A stretch of DNA of 64,000 nt from Psychrobacter immobilis (GTDB taxonomy: Bacteria; Pseudomonadota; Gammaproteobacteria; Pseudomonadales; Moraxellaceae): the NCBI RefSeq assembly GCF_904846235.1, contig NZ_CAJGZN010000002.1:62001-126000 (forward strand). The letters are read 5' to 3'. Numbering within the stretch: the first letter of the stretch is position 1; the number at the start of each line of letters is the position of its first letter. The translations under genes and the position numbers were made by a program. A model generated the notes under the pieces. That model made no database searches, was not told the DNA's origin, and saw nothing but the letters and a program-made list of their open reading frames with translations. Positions 24,687-33,573 of this stretch are shown here, piece after piece.

Positions 24687-26249
24687 TCACAGTGCTTGCA
24701 AATGGTTGTCAAACGACATCATATGCAGTTGACTGTCTTTGATAATCCGCTCATGAGGTTCAACATCGTCTACGTTCAATTTTACTTCTGGTAAAGCATT
24801 TACTCTTAACGCGGTTAACTGCCCTTGACCATCACTGACAATAAATCCTGTCGGCTCGGTATGTTTATCAATTGTACTCATTGAAGCACTAGAACTAGCT
24901 AACACCGAAGCCCCTGCACAATCTGGCAGATTTACATCATCAATCAGCTCTCGGGTATGTAAATCATAAATTGCTGCACAGCCGCCAATCGGTGTAGTCA
25001 CACACAGTAGGTTACGCTCACTATCTACCGCCACGCTAGCGATATATTGGTGAAAGCGTTGCCATTGATTGTTTGGCATAGTGAGTGGTGTAAAGCTGGC
25101 GTCACCACGTTTATGAGTCAGCACTAACGGTACATTGATATGTTTTTCACCTTGGAACTGAATACCGATCATCACTGTGCCGTCATCGTGCATGGCTAAG
25201 TGGCGCACACTCATCTGATTATGCTCTGGAGTCACTTGCTCAAGCAATGTGCCATCATGACGATTCAGATAAACCAGTGATGGTCGCATGGTATCTAGAT
25301 TTAGCTCTTCGCGTGAGGCCTGCTCGGTTTTGATACCACCATTTGCAATGACGAGCGTTTCGCTATCAGGATGCATAATCAGCTCATGCGGGCCGATACC
25401 ATATGAGTCAAATTCTGCTACTTTTTTATAAGCATCATTGGCATCATAGATACCAATTTTACCTGCCAAACTCACTGTGTCGTTCTCGGTTACGTAGAGC
25501 AAGCTGCCATCTAAGCTATAGCAAGCATGACCATAAAAGTGACGGTTTACATCAGCTTTGATCGCATGTTGTACTTGCCCATTTGACGTATTAAGCACCC
25601 AAAATCTTTCACTTGGACGACGACCCATGACGACGACATCACGTCTCTGCTCGACATTATTATGCTGAGTTTGAGCTTCAGATACATTGACAGGCAGAGG
25701 CTGAACAACGATGTCGTGGACACGCTCAGGCATAGTCGTTTGCCAAACGATTTGTCTGTCAGCATCAATACCTACCACACCAAAGTCAGGCTCATTTTGG
25801 CTTGATGAGTTCTGATCTTTTGGCAGTGATGCGACGCCACTGACCCAGCTGACTGGTCGTGCTAGCATCGTTGTTGTATGCACAGCAGCATAATTAGGTA
25901 CATCAATTTTATCATCACCTGCAGCATGATAAGCCTGCTTCCAGGTTGCCGCTGCTTGCTCACAAGCATAGCGCAAGCGTGAAAGCTTCGGCGTTGAAAC
26001 AGGTGCCGCTCGTAATACCTGCAGTTGCGTACGAATACCCTCCACATAATCTTGTAGACTGGCATCTGGATGCTGCTGCTTACGATAACGATGGTGAATA
26101 CCGACCAGCGCCGCCGTACCCACTGCTGTCAGCACTGAAGTCGTCAAAATCTCATGAGTTGACGAAGTTCTCCCAGACCGATTAGACCTATTCATCTGGT
26201 CATGAGTCTGGGCTGCTGACGTTGCTGTACTCGCTTCGATAGTAGACAT
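24687..26249 (-). CDS. DUF1513 beta-propeller-like protein
   Basis: A 520-residue protein. After a low-complexity N-terminus and one hydrophobic stretch (about residues 36-52), the rest reads as a DUF1513 domain: HFYGHACYSLDGSLLYVTEND, read in pieces, then DSYGIGPHELIMHPDSETLVIANGG. Such proteins form a periplasmic propeller-like fold. It is the last gene of a four-gene cluster (imelysin, di-haem protein, imelysin, DUF1513) that matches the iron-regulated PA4370-PA4373 region of Pseudomonas aeruginosa. It starts three bases after the preceding stop, so translation is probably coupled. The molecular role is unknown. Confidence 0.85.
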   Translation of the reverse strand: MSTIEASTATSAAQTHDQMNRSNRSGRTSSTHEILTTSVLTAVGTAALVGIHHRYRKQQHPDASLQDYVEGIRTQLQVLRAAPVSTPKLSRLRYACEQAAATWKQAYHAAGDDKIDVPNYAAVHTTTMLARPVSWVSGVASLPKDQNSSSQNEPDFGVVGIDADRQIVWQTTMPERVHDIVVQPLPVNVSEAQTQHNNVEQRRDVVVMGRRPSERFWVLNTSNGQVQHAIKADVNRHFYGHACYSLDGSLLYVTENDTVSLAGKIGIYDANDAYKKVAEFDSYGIGPHELIMHPDSETLVIANGGIKTEQASREELNLDTMRPSLVYLNRHDGTLLEQVTPEHNQMSVRHLAMHDDGTVMIGIQFQGEKHINVPLVLTHKRGDASFTPLTMPNNQWQRFHQYIASVAVDSERNLLCVTTPIGGCAAIYDLHTRELIDDVNLPDCAGASVLASSSASMSTIDKHTEPTGFIVSDGQGQLTALRVNALPEVKLNVDDVEPHERIIKDSQLHMMSFDNHLQAL

Positions 26250-26252
26250 TGT

Positions 26253-27404
26253 CTAATCGCCATCAGTGCTATTAAACCCCACACGGATACCAAGTGCTGG
26301 GATTAACTGGCGTTTAATCAGACGAGTGACATCAGTCAGATGATCATACAACGCTTGTTGGTCGTCCTTACTAGCCTCTGATAAATCTTCTGGCATTTGT
26401 GCTAATAATGCAGTCGTATCAGCAAGTGCAGTTGATAGATTATCCGAAACCTTGTTTTCATCATTGCTACCAAGAATAGCCGTCAGTACTGGGTCAGTCA
26501 TGGCTTTATTGATAGTATCTAACTTAGCATTGATGATAGCGCGGCTTTGTCCAGCAGTAGCAGCAGGTAAATGACCTTTTGCTTTACCTGTCAGACCGAG
26601 TGGCTGATCAATGGCATTAGACTTCATGGTCTCAATCAATGATAGTAGAGAGTTAATCCACTGATTTAGGCCTCTATCGCTCTCTGCTGTTTTTTCTATC
26701 GCCAATAAATCAGTCGCGTTTTGCTGCCAGTTTTTCTCGATGTCTTTTAGACGCGTGCTCAACGCACTACTGGCGCTAATCACGTAAGCACACTGACCAG
26801 CGTCTAAACTATCATTGGCAAACAAAGCCTCTTCTAATCCTGGCACGCCTTGTACGATAGCGCTCTCGCCAGCAAGCTGCTCTGGCGTTAGTTTTGGATT
26901 GGCAGCGATTAAATCAGCCACGCCACTATGTACGAGTCCGCGCTCGTCAGGATAGTAGTTGATGTACAGATTGCTCATACTGGCAGTCGCAGGACCAAAG
27001 TTGACCATCTCAGCACTTGACCAAGCTTGTGCCAATACTAGCCACTGTGCACGTAATGCTTGTAGCTCATCGCCACTTACTGGAGCTTGGGTACAATGTT
27101 TCTGCGCCAGTTCGTTCAACAGATCGCTTTGCTTGGCTGCATCAGCATACGCAGGAATCACGATATCGTCTGCCACATGCGTCAAATACGTTTTTGCAGT
27201 CTCAGGGCTGATATCTACTGCAACGATTTGCTCAGTACTTTCTTTGCTGTTTTCTATTGAGCTGTCAGTAGCTGCACTGTCTTGCACAACTTTTTGGCTG
27301 TCTACATCTGCAGCTTTGTTGTCATCGGCAGGTTTGACACAACTGATCAGCAGTCCAGCACTCAATGCAGATAGCGCCATTGCCAAAGCGTGGTTTATTT
27401 TCAT
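26253..27404 (-). CDS. imelysin-family lipoprotein (second copy)
   Basis: A 383-residue protein with a lipoprotein signal (LSAGLLISC). The long acidic linker, with AADVDSQKVVQDSAATDSS in it, leads into an all-helical imelysin domain with AWSSAEMVNFGPA, a variant of the family's substrate-site region. It lacks the GxHxxE motif seen in the first imelysin gene, so it may not bind the same metal ligand. It corresponds by position to PA4372. Imelysins are periplasmic, iron-regulated proteins thought to act in iron or haem uptake. Confidence 0.85.
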   Translation of the reverse strand: MKINHALAMALSALSAGLLISCVKPADDNKAADVDSQKVVQDSAATDSSIENSKESTEQIVAVDISPETAKTYLTHVADDIVIPAYADAAKQSDLLNELAQKHCTQAPVSGDELQALRAQWLVLAQAWSSAEMVNFGPATASMSNLYINYYPDERGLVHSGVADLIAANPKLTPEQLAGESAIVQGVPGLEEALFANDSLDAGQCAYVISASSALSTRLKDIEKNWQQNATDLLAIEKTAESDRGLNQWINSLLSLIETMKSNAIDQPLGLTGKAKGHLPAATAGQSRAIINAKLDTINKAMTDPVLTAILGSNDENKVSDNLSTALADTTALLAQMPEDLSEASKDDQQALYDHLTDVTRLIKRQLIPALGIRVGFNSTDGD

Positions 27405-27473
27405 AGGTTTCTCGGTAATGTTATAGGTAGTAATTTATGGCGTTTTTATACTGATTTTATAATAGCGACTTTA

Positions 27474-29126
27474 TTACAGCGACTTTAGGAACGCATTAAG
27501 CTCTGCGCGACCTTGTTTGTCCAACTTCAATACTTGTTGCTTTTGCTTTTCGGCTTCTCCGCCATGCCATAAAACCGCTTCCATCAACGTACGTGCACGG
27601 CCATCATGCAAAAACGTCGCTTGAGGATCAACTGTCTGCGCAAGTCCTACGCCCCAAAGTGCTGGCGTACGCCATTCATAAGAGTTGGCTAAAAACTCAA
27701 CTTGGGCACTTTTCGGTGGTAGCTTACCGGCAATCGTACGATCAGCGAGATCATTGCCCATATCATGCAATAGCAAATCTGTGTAAGGATAAATCACTTG
27801 TCCATGCTGCTCAAGATGATCATCGTCGGTTTTTGGCAACTGATATCTTGGCGTATGACAACTTTGACAACCCATGTCATAAAAACGCTTTTTGCCAGCT
27901 AGCACAAGCTTATCATCTGCATTACGGCGATGCGGCACTGCTAGATTGCGAGTATAAAATTCTACAAATTTCGCGACCTCATCGTTTACTTCCACAGGTG
28001 GCTTACCATTGCCCTGTTCATCAGCACCTGTCGCTGCATTTAGGCAAGCGGTCTGCGTTGGCATACAGGATTCGTTAGGACGGATGTTGGACGTCAGACC
28101 CATGTCTTCGTTAAAGGCACTTTGGTTCTGAGTAATCAGCTTGGTTTGACCCGCTTTCCACCCAAATCGTCCAAGCGCACGCTTGCCCGTCTGTGGATCC
28201 ATGACCCAGTTAAACTTACCACTGATATCGCTATCATTACTGTCGTTGGCTTGTTTTTTAATGTCATCGTCAGGTATTTGCTCTAGTAACCCAAGCCCAA
28301 TCATCGGTAGCGCCACACGCGGTGATACCATCATGTCATCGTCAAAAGCACCGTAACCAGGTTTGGTCAAATTAAACGTTGGCGCACGTAGTGTCTCGAC
28401 ATATCCGTCAGCAAAGGTAACTGGTTTGTCTGTCCATTGCACCGCAATTCTCGCTTCAGCAGGCACGCCCTGAATACCGCGATCTTGTAGCTGGCCACCA
28501 TACATAGGATGAACCACCTTTTCAATTAGCGAATCCTGTAGCTGCTGACGTTGCTCATCGGTCGTCGCTGGCATAGACAGACGAATCAATAAACTATCAG
28601 CATCGTCATCGACAGTCATCGGCGCGTGACCTCGCCCATCTTTGACATGACAAGACTGACAAGCGGCCACATTGAATAATGCGCCCAGTCCATCACGACT
28701 ATCAGTACTAGCAGGTGCAACGACCCATGGCTGCTTGAAAAACGCATTACCAATAAAGAACGACCCTTTACGAGAAGCTGCTAGATTCGATGAAGGCTTT
28801 GAGTAGCTCTCAGCACTGCTAATACTAATACCAGAGTCACCGCCCTGCTTAATCTCTTGAGGGTCAAAGCTCACCAATTGCTGCATTGGCACGCCTGCTA
28901 GTACTTCTATATTTTTGGCGTGTTCGGACGACAGCGATTGACTGTTTTCACTGCCACTTTCATTATTTGAGGCCTGCTCTGAAGGGTCGTCAGAAACGCT
29001 ATCAGATGGTTGACACGCACTGATAGCCATTGCACTGGCAATAATTAGCGCAAGCTTAGAAGGTATATGTCGTAGGATTTGAGTAGCAAGAGGAGAATCA
29101 GAAGGGTTAACATAATTGGCGTTCAT
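27474..29126 (-). CDS. di-haem thiol-oxidoreductase-like protein (DUF1111), lipoprotein
   Basis: A 550-residue protein with a lipoprotein signal (SAMAISAC) and two c-type haem motifs, CQSCHVKDGRG and CQSCHTPRYQL. The motifs NVAACQSCH, the later DMGNDLADR and FLHDGRARTLMEAVLWHGGEA, read in segments, are typical of the DUF1111 family related to di-haem cytochrome c peroxidases (COG3488). It is likely periplasmic and redox-active. It sits between two imelysin genes, as PA4371 does in Pseudomonas. Maturation needs the Ccm system, encoded at 59-63 kb. Confidence 0.92.
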   Translation of the reverse strand: MNANYVNPSDSPLATQILRHIPSKLALIIASAMAISACQPSDSVSDDPSEQASNNESGSENSQSLSSEHAKNIEVLAGVPMQQLVSFDPQEIKQGGDSGISISSAESYSKPSSNLAASRKGSFFIGNAFFKQPWVVAPASTDSRDGLGALFNVAACQSCHVKDGRGHAPMTVDDDADSLLIRLSMPATTDEQRQQLQDSLIEKVVHPMYGGQLQDRGIQGVPAEARIAVQWTDKPVTFADGYVETLRAPTFNLTKPGYGAFDDDMMVSPRVALPMIGLGLLEQIPDDDIKKQANDSNDSDISGKFNWVMDPQTGKRALGRFGWKAGQTKLITQNQSAFNEDMGLTSNIRPNESCMPTQTACLNAATGADEQGNGKPPVEVNDEVAKFVEFYTRNLAVPHRRNADDKLVLAGKKRFYDMGCQSCHTPRYQLPKTDDDHLEQHGQVIYPYTDLLLHDMGNDLADRTIAGKLPPKSAQVEFLANSYEWRTPALWGVGLAQTVDPQATFLHDGRARTLMEAVLWHGGEAEKQKQQVLKLDKQGRAELNAFLKSL

Positions 29127-29411
29127 AGAAATTCAGTGCCTTAGCGCTAGAGTAGAACCATTAAAATTTTGTCATACCATCTCATTGTATGTCGTCACAA
29201 TCATTGCTTATCGACATATAATGAAATGGTACACCAGCCAATTGGCTCATTTAATGCTCGTAAAAATGCGTTGCCAACGGTGGCTGACAACGCACGTATT
29301 ATATCTAATCTAAGTATCCAATAAACAGCGGTTACTGACCTATAACGACTAATAAAACGTCGCAAAGCCAATGAAAAGATTTTAAATAAGGGCCGCTAGC
29401 TTAAATTTTTC
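29127..29411. other. 285-base gap inside the imelysin operon
   Basis: It holds a minus-strand hairpin terminator near 29262-29294. No gene is visible. Confidence 0.55.
29262..29294 (-). terminator. intra-operon terminator after the first imelysin gene
   Basis: On the minus strand TGCGTT pairs with AACGCA, with an inner GCCA/TGGC pair and a four-base bulge, followed by TTTTTA. It may let only part of the transcription reach the di-haem gene. Confidence 0.7.
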
Positions 29412-30872
29412 CTAAAACTGTGACCCTGCATCTGCGTCTAGATTATCGATACCAACTGCTTTTGCAGCGTTTTCGATACTGGCCGTCAGCTCTTGTAAGC
29501 TAGTGATACCCGCTTCAACCCATCCACGGCGAACGTTTTGTTCTTCAGCAGAGACACCTTCTTGGCTGGCTTGACCGACAGTTGCAATCATCTGGTCAAT
29601 CTTGATGCCGTCTTTTTCGCCTTTTTCAACGATAACGTTAAACGCGCCTTCTACTTTGTTGAACTCAGCAGCCAATTTATCAGCAGCTTCTGTATGGCCG
29701 TTATCCGTTAGATAATCTTTGATACCGTAGCCGCCCACTGTCTTACCAGCGACTGTTGTATAGCTACCATTAAAGACGTTTTGGATACCGCGCGCATTAT
29801 TGGCATAGCTTAAATGAGTCAAATCACTAAAGCATTCGTGCTCATCTTCAGTAGAGCCAGTAACAAAAGCGACCTGCATACGCTCAGAAGCCAACTCACC
29901 TAATGCTAAACTGCCCATTTGATACATAATTTGGCGCAGACCATTGTCATATTTGCGCGCTATCAAATCACTACGTAAGGTATTTTCAGTATCAGGCTGC
30001 CACTGAGCTTCCATCGCGGTCAAATCATCAACCAATAGTTGAGTTGCAGCGGTTAAGAATTCACCACGGCGCTCACAGATACTGGCATCTTCATTGACGG
30101 TCTCACCACTAGTACACTGTCCAGCTTCAGTCGCATAGTCAGTGGCTGGGCGATTACCTGCGCCTTCTTTTACACCATTGTTGTCTTGACCCCACAGCAT
30201 AAACTCAATCGCATGATAGCCAGTCGTTACGTTGGCTTCACTACCACCGATTTCATTCATTTCTGCAAGTAGCTCAGGTGTAATCGTACTGGTATCTTGC
30301 TTGATACTACCGACAGTAATGCTGTCGCTATTGATGATGTTCTCTTGGCTGTTATATTCGCCTTCGTAGTCGTCACCGACATAATCAATCAGCGCTTCAT
30401 CAAGTGGCCAAGCATTGATCTGCCCTTCCCAGCTATCGATGCTGTTGATAGCACGTTTGTCATTGGCAGTCACAAAGCCTTCATCAAAACGGAAAATCTC
30501 AGTTTGTGAATATGGCTGACGTGCTGCTTTATAGGCAGCCTTTGCAGCATCAAGGTTTTCTTGTGTTGGAGTGGCCACGTAAGTTTCTACCGCAGTTTGT
30601 AGCGCTTTGGCCGTGTCCAACGAATCTTTATAAGCGGCGTGTGCCATATTTGCATAACTGATAATCAATCTATCAATATGTGCTTTTTCGGCAGCAGTCA
30701 TCTCTGAATTATCAGCTGTCTCTGTGTTTGCTACTTCTGTTTGCGTTTCTGTCGCAGCATTGGTGTCTTCATCGGCTTGCTTTGTACAGCCCGACACCAT
30801 TAACAATCCTGCAAGTGCAACAGCTAAAGTAGTTGGTAAAAGCTTACGGCTCGTTACTGTGGTAATTGTCAT
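29412..30872 (-). CDS. imelysin-family iron-regulated lipoprotein (IcmP-like)
   Basis: A 486-residue protein from ATG 30872, which has GAGGATATGT upstream (30896 is a longer frame-open start). The lipoprotein signal ends LLMVSGC. An all-helical imelysin fold follows, with the diagnostic GYHAIEFMLWGQD (the GxHxxE motif) near residue 215 and NARGIQNVF later. IcmP of Pseudomonas was first described as an insulin-cleaving protein and is iron-regulated. The first gene of the cluster is preceded by a sigma70 promoter with an overlapping Fur box, so repression by iron is expected. Confidence 0.9.
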   Translation of the reverse strand: MTITTVTSRKLLPTTLAVALAGLLMVSGCTKQADEDTNAATETQTEVANTETADNSEMTAAEKAHIDRLIISYANMAHAAYKDSLDTAKALQTAVETYVATPTQENLDAAKAAYKAARQPYSQTEIFRFDEGFVTANDKRAINSIDSWEGQINAWPLDEALIDYVGDDYEGEYNSQENIINSDSITVGSIKQDTSTITPELLAEMNEIGGSEANVTTGYHAIEFMLWGQDNNGVKEGAGNRPATDYATEAGQCTSGETVNEDASICERRGEFLTAATQLLVDDLTAMEAQWQPDTENTLRSDLIARKYDNGLRQIMYQMGSLALGELASERMQVAFVTGSTEDEHECFSDLTHLSYANNARGIQNVFNGSYTTVAGKTVGGYGIKDYLTDNGHTEAADKLAAEFNKVEGAFNVIVEKGEKDGIKIDQMIATVGQASQEGVSAEEQNVRRGWVEAGITSLQELTASIENAAKAVGIDNLDADAGSQF

Positions 30873-31033
30873 ACATATCCTCAAGAAATATAGCAAAAAA
30901 TTCGTTTTGGTTAAGTAGCCTCAATTATTTTGATAATCAAGCCATGTTACAGCAGGCTATCTTAGCCATGCACATTGACTCTCAGTGCGCACGATAAGAC
31001 GTTTAATATTGCATTAATAGCAAACACTGACAA

Positions 31034-31062
31034 ATTATAGTGTTATTGATAATCATTATCAA
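31034..31062 (-). promoter_or_regulatory. sigma70 promoter of the imelysin operon
   Basis: On the minus strand TTGATA is followed by exactly 17 bases and TATAAT, a near-perfect sigma70 promoter. The Fur box occupies the -35 box and spacer. The predicted leader is about 155 bases. Confidence 0.85.
31042..31060. promoter_or_regulatory. Fur box
   Basis: GTTATTGATAATCATTATC matches the 19-base Fur consensus GATAATGATAATCATTATC at 17 positions, including all of the last 13. It overlaps the imelysin-operon promoter, so Fe-Fur would block RNA polymerase. Confidence 0.88.
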
Positions 31063-31123
31063 TATTTAATTTAATATTAACTATATCTATCAATCATCAC
31101 TATTTTATTCAAACTGAAAACAC

Positions 31124-31156
31124 AAAAAAAGAGCCAGCATATTGCTGACTCTTTTT
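31124..31156 (-). terminator. terminator of the OmpA-like lipoprotein gene
   Basis: GAGCCAGCA and TGCTGACTC pair with one mismatch around a short loop. On the minus strand the hairpin is followed by a T-run. Confidence 0.88.
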
Positions 31157-31227
31157 GAAATATATGTGCTCAAATATCTAGCACATACTCAATAGTTATA
31201 TAACTATTTATTAGTTATAGCTATTGA

Positions 31228-31884
31228 TTAGTTTACGCTCTGTGGTGCGTTAACTGTTAACTCAACACGGCGGTTTTGACCACGGCCATATTCAGTGTTG
31301 TTATCTGCGATTGGACGTGACTCACCGTAAGCAACAACGTTTACACGGTTTGAAGCAACACCGCGAGCTGTTAAGTAGTTAGCAACTGAGTAAGCACGAT
31401 CACGTGACAGACCCATGTTATAAGATGCTGAACCTTTGCTATCAGTGTGGCCAGCGATAGTGATTGTGTTTTGGTTGTACTGGTTCATCGTTGAAGCAAG
31501 CTTATCAAGCGTTGGCTTGAATGATGAGCTAAGGGTTGCATCATCAAATGAGAACGTGATGCTACCTGGCATAACCAAATCGATGTTACCAGTGGTTGGG
31601 TTCTGCTCAACAGTTACGCCTGTACCAGCCATTTGCTGCTCAAGTTGACGAGCTTGACGCTCCATGTAGTAACCAACGCCTGCACCTAGTGCTGCGCCGA
31701 TAGCGGCATCACGACCAGTTTTGTCGCCGCCTGTTGCTTTTGAAATAGTTGCACCACCTGCTGCACCAACTAGACCACCTAGAGCAGCTTTGTTTAGACG
31801 CTGTTGTCCAGTGTTTGGATCTGTTGTACAACCACTAAGTGCTAGACCTGATGCTACTGCTGCAATCATTAAAGTATTACGCAT
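31228..31884 (-). CDS. OmpA-family lipoprotein (YiaD-like)
   Basis: A 218-residue protein. The lipoprotein signal ends LALSGC. A glycine-zipper region (LGGLVGAAGGATI and DAAIGAALGAGVGYYM) can insert in membrane. An OmpA C-terminal peptidoglycan-binding domain follows, with TITIAGHTDSKGSASYN, then LSRDRAYSVANYL and GYGRGQNRRVEL. It likely tethers the outer membrane to the cell wall. It is monocistronic, with its own terminator. Confidence 0.93.
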   Translation of the reverse strand: MRNTLMIAAVASGLALSGCTTDPNTGQQRLNKAALGGLVGAAGGATISKATGGDKTGRDAAIGAALGAGVGYYMERQARQLEQQMAGTGVTVEQNPTTGNIDLVMPGSITFSFDDATLSSSFKPTLDKLASTMNQYNQNTITIAGHTDSKGSASYNMGLSRDRAYSVANYLTARGVASNRVNVVAYGESRPIADNNTEYGRGQNRRVELTVNAPQSVN

Positions 31885-32259
31885 AATATTTCCTCTTAAG
31901 TTTAAAAAATCGTGCTTTTTATAAAGATTGTCCGTTAATCTTTTTTAAGTACTTATCTACATTCCCCATTATTATGGCAACTAGAACCTATCTCTGTGTA
32001 ATATTTTGTCATACCTATGTATGAGAAGTGCAGGTTATATTTCAATGATTTTATAGGTCAAATTTTCGCGCCTTGCTACCACTAGTCACGTTTACAACCG
32101 TACACTACAACATGTTTCTGCTAAAATTATATCGCTGAATTTGTCGGCTTTAAATAGTCATGATTTGAAGCTTTACGTTCATAATATTCCTGACTTGACT
32201 AGGACAGATTCAGCGATATACGGCTTATTATTAATCAGATAGACTGAAAAGGATTGAGC
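31885..32259. other. 375-base intergenic region
   Basis: Divergent promoter region for the OmpA-like lipoprotein and the acyltransferase. Apart from ribosome-binding sites at both ends I see no supported element. Confidence 0.5.
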
Positions 32260-33222
32260 ATGCGATTGACATCTACCATTCGAAAAATGCATAAACGTTC
32301 GCCTAAATTGGGTAAAGCTGTGTCGCTTGCAACAGCCACTGGTGTCATCGCCGCCAATAGCTTCGGTGGTAGTATTCCTTTATGGCTAATGGGCGTCGGT
32401 AAAGTCATTACTGGCGCCTCTATTGCAGACAAAGCCGTCATAAAAATTGCTACTCACTGGATCAGTAGCAACAGTGCCTTGATCGATAACATGTTGCCTC
32501 GCAAAGATTGGCGTATCAACCTACCGGACGATATCCATACCAATGGTAAATACCTGCTAGTGAGCAACCACCAATCATGGGTCGATACTAGCATCGTGCA
32601 GTATATTGGCGAAAAGCGCTTGCCACTTACGCGATTTTTTACCAAGTTTGAGCTGATTTATATCCCTATCGTTGGTCAAGCTTTTTACTTTTTAGACTTT
32701 CCAATGATGCGCCGACACTCAAAAGAAGCCATCGCCAAAAACCCTGCGCTAAAAGGCAAAGACATCGAAGAAGCCAAACGTGCCTGCGCCCTACTAAAAG
32801 ACAAACCTTTTACCTTATTAAATTATTTGGAAGGTACTCGTTTTACCAAAGCCAAACAAGCTCAGCAAAAATCGCCCTATACGCACTTATTAAAACCTCG
32901 TGCAGGCGGATTATCATTGGCTATTAGCGCACTAGGTGAAGATATCGATGGCATACTAGACATGACCATCGTATATCCTGATGGTGTGCCAAGCTACGGG
33001 GATCTTTGGAAAGGCAATATCAAACGTTTGGGCGTTGATTTGCGCTACATCGACATACCAGATGCGTTGTTCGAAAGTATCAAACAAGGTGGCTACGAAA
33101 ATGATGAAGACACAAAAGCTCAAATGTTCGACTGGGTTGAACAGGTGTGGCGTCAAAAAGATGAACGTATTAGCACTATGTTGGCAGATTTTGAAACCAA
33201 TCCTAAAGCGCAAGATGCCTAA
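32260..33222 (+). CDS. 1-acyl-glycerol-3-phosphate acyltransferase-like protein (YihG/PlsC family)
   Basis: A protein of about 320 residues. A hydrophobic N-terminus (about residues 25-60) is followed by the PlsC motifs SNHQSWVDT (NHx4D) and LEGTRF (EGTR). The pattern matches the YihG-like lysophospholipid acyltransferase branch. It transfers an acyl chain to lysophospholipid at the inner membrane. ATG 32260 is chosen because AAAAGGA lies at good spacing; TTG 32254 is also in frame. A strong inverted repeat lies about 150 bases downstream. Confidence 0.9.
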   Translation: MRLTSTIRKMHKRSPKLGKAVSLATATGVIAANSFGGSIPLWLMGVGKVITGASIADKAVIKIATHWISSNSALIDNMLPRKDWRINLPDDIHTNGKYLLVSNHQSWVDTSIVQYIGEKRLPLTRFFTKFELIYIPIVGQAFYFLDFPMMRRHSKEAIAKNPALKGKDIEEAKRACALLKDKPFTLLNYLEGTRFTKAKQAQQKSPYTHLLKPRAGGLSLAISALGEDIDGILDMTIVYPDGVPSYGDLWKGNIKRLGVDLRYIDIPDALFESIKQGGYENDEDTKAQMFDWVEQVWRQKDERISTMLADFETNPKAQDA

Positions 33223-33573
33223 CAAAGATGCTCAGCAATACTAAACTGGCTGACCGTTAGACCTTATAAAATACCAAGCACAGTCTATGCAAGCGTACTA
33301 AGTAGTAAATATCGATAATGAGATAAAAAGTTATAGGGCAATAAAGTTACGGGTACAAATGTCACAATAGTCATATCTTACTTATGATGCCTACTGTTAA
33401 AACAGCCATGCATCATAAGTAAATTTTAATCAAAGATGGGTTGTTTTTTAGCCTTATTCATTGATAATGTGACTAATCATGAACTCATAGATTTTCGATG
33501 TCTACTTTAATAGTAAATAGTAGTAAATATCGAATTCTGACCCATTTTTTGTGCCATTTATTACTTATAAGGT
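33223..33573. other. 351-base intergenic region with hairpin and direct repeats
   Basis: No gene is visible. AGTAGTAAATATCGA occurs at 33301-33315 and again at 33529-33543, bracketing a long inverted repeat (33378-33422). Confidence 0.6.
33378..33422. repeat. 13-bp perfect inverted repeat with inner hairpin
   Basis: TTACTTATGATGC and GCATCATAAGTAA form a perfect 13-bp stem. Inside it CTGT and ACAG can pair again. There is no T-tract, so it is not a standard terminator. Confidence 0.8.

Larger units (their letters stand above)
30873..31227. other. 355-base region with Fur-controlled promoter and OmpA-gene terminator
   Basis: No gene is visible. It contains the imelysin-operon promoter and Fur box (31034-31062) and the terminator of the OmpA-like gene (31124-31156). 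Confidence 0.7.
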
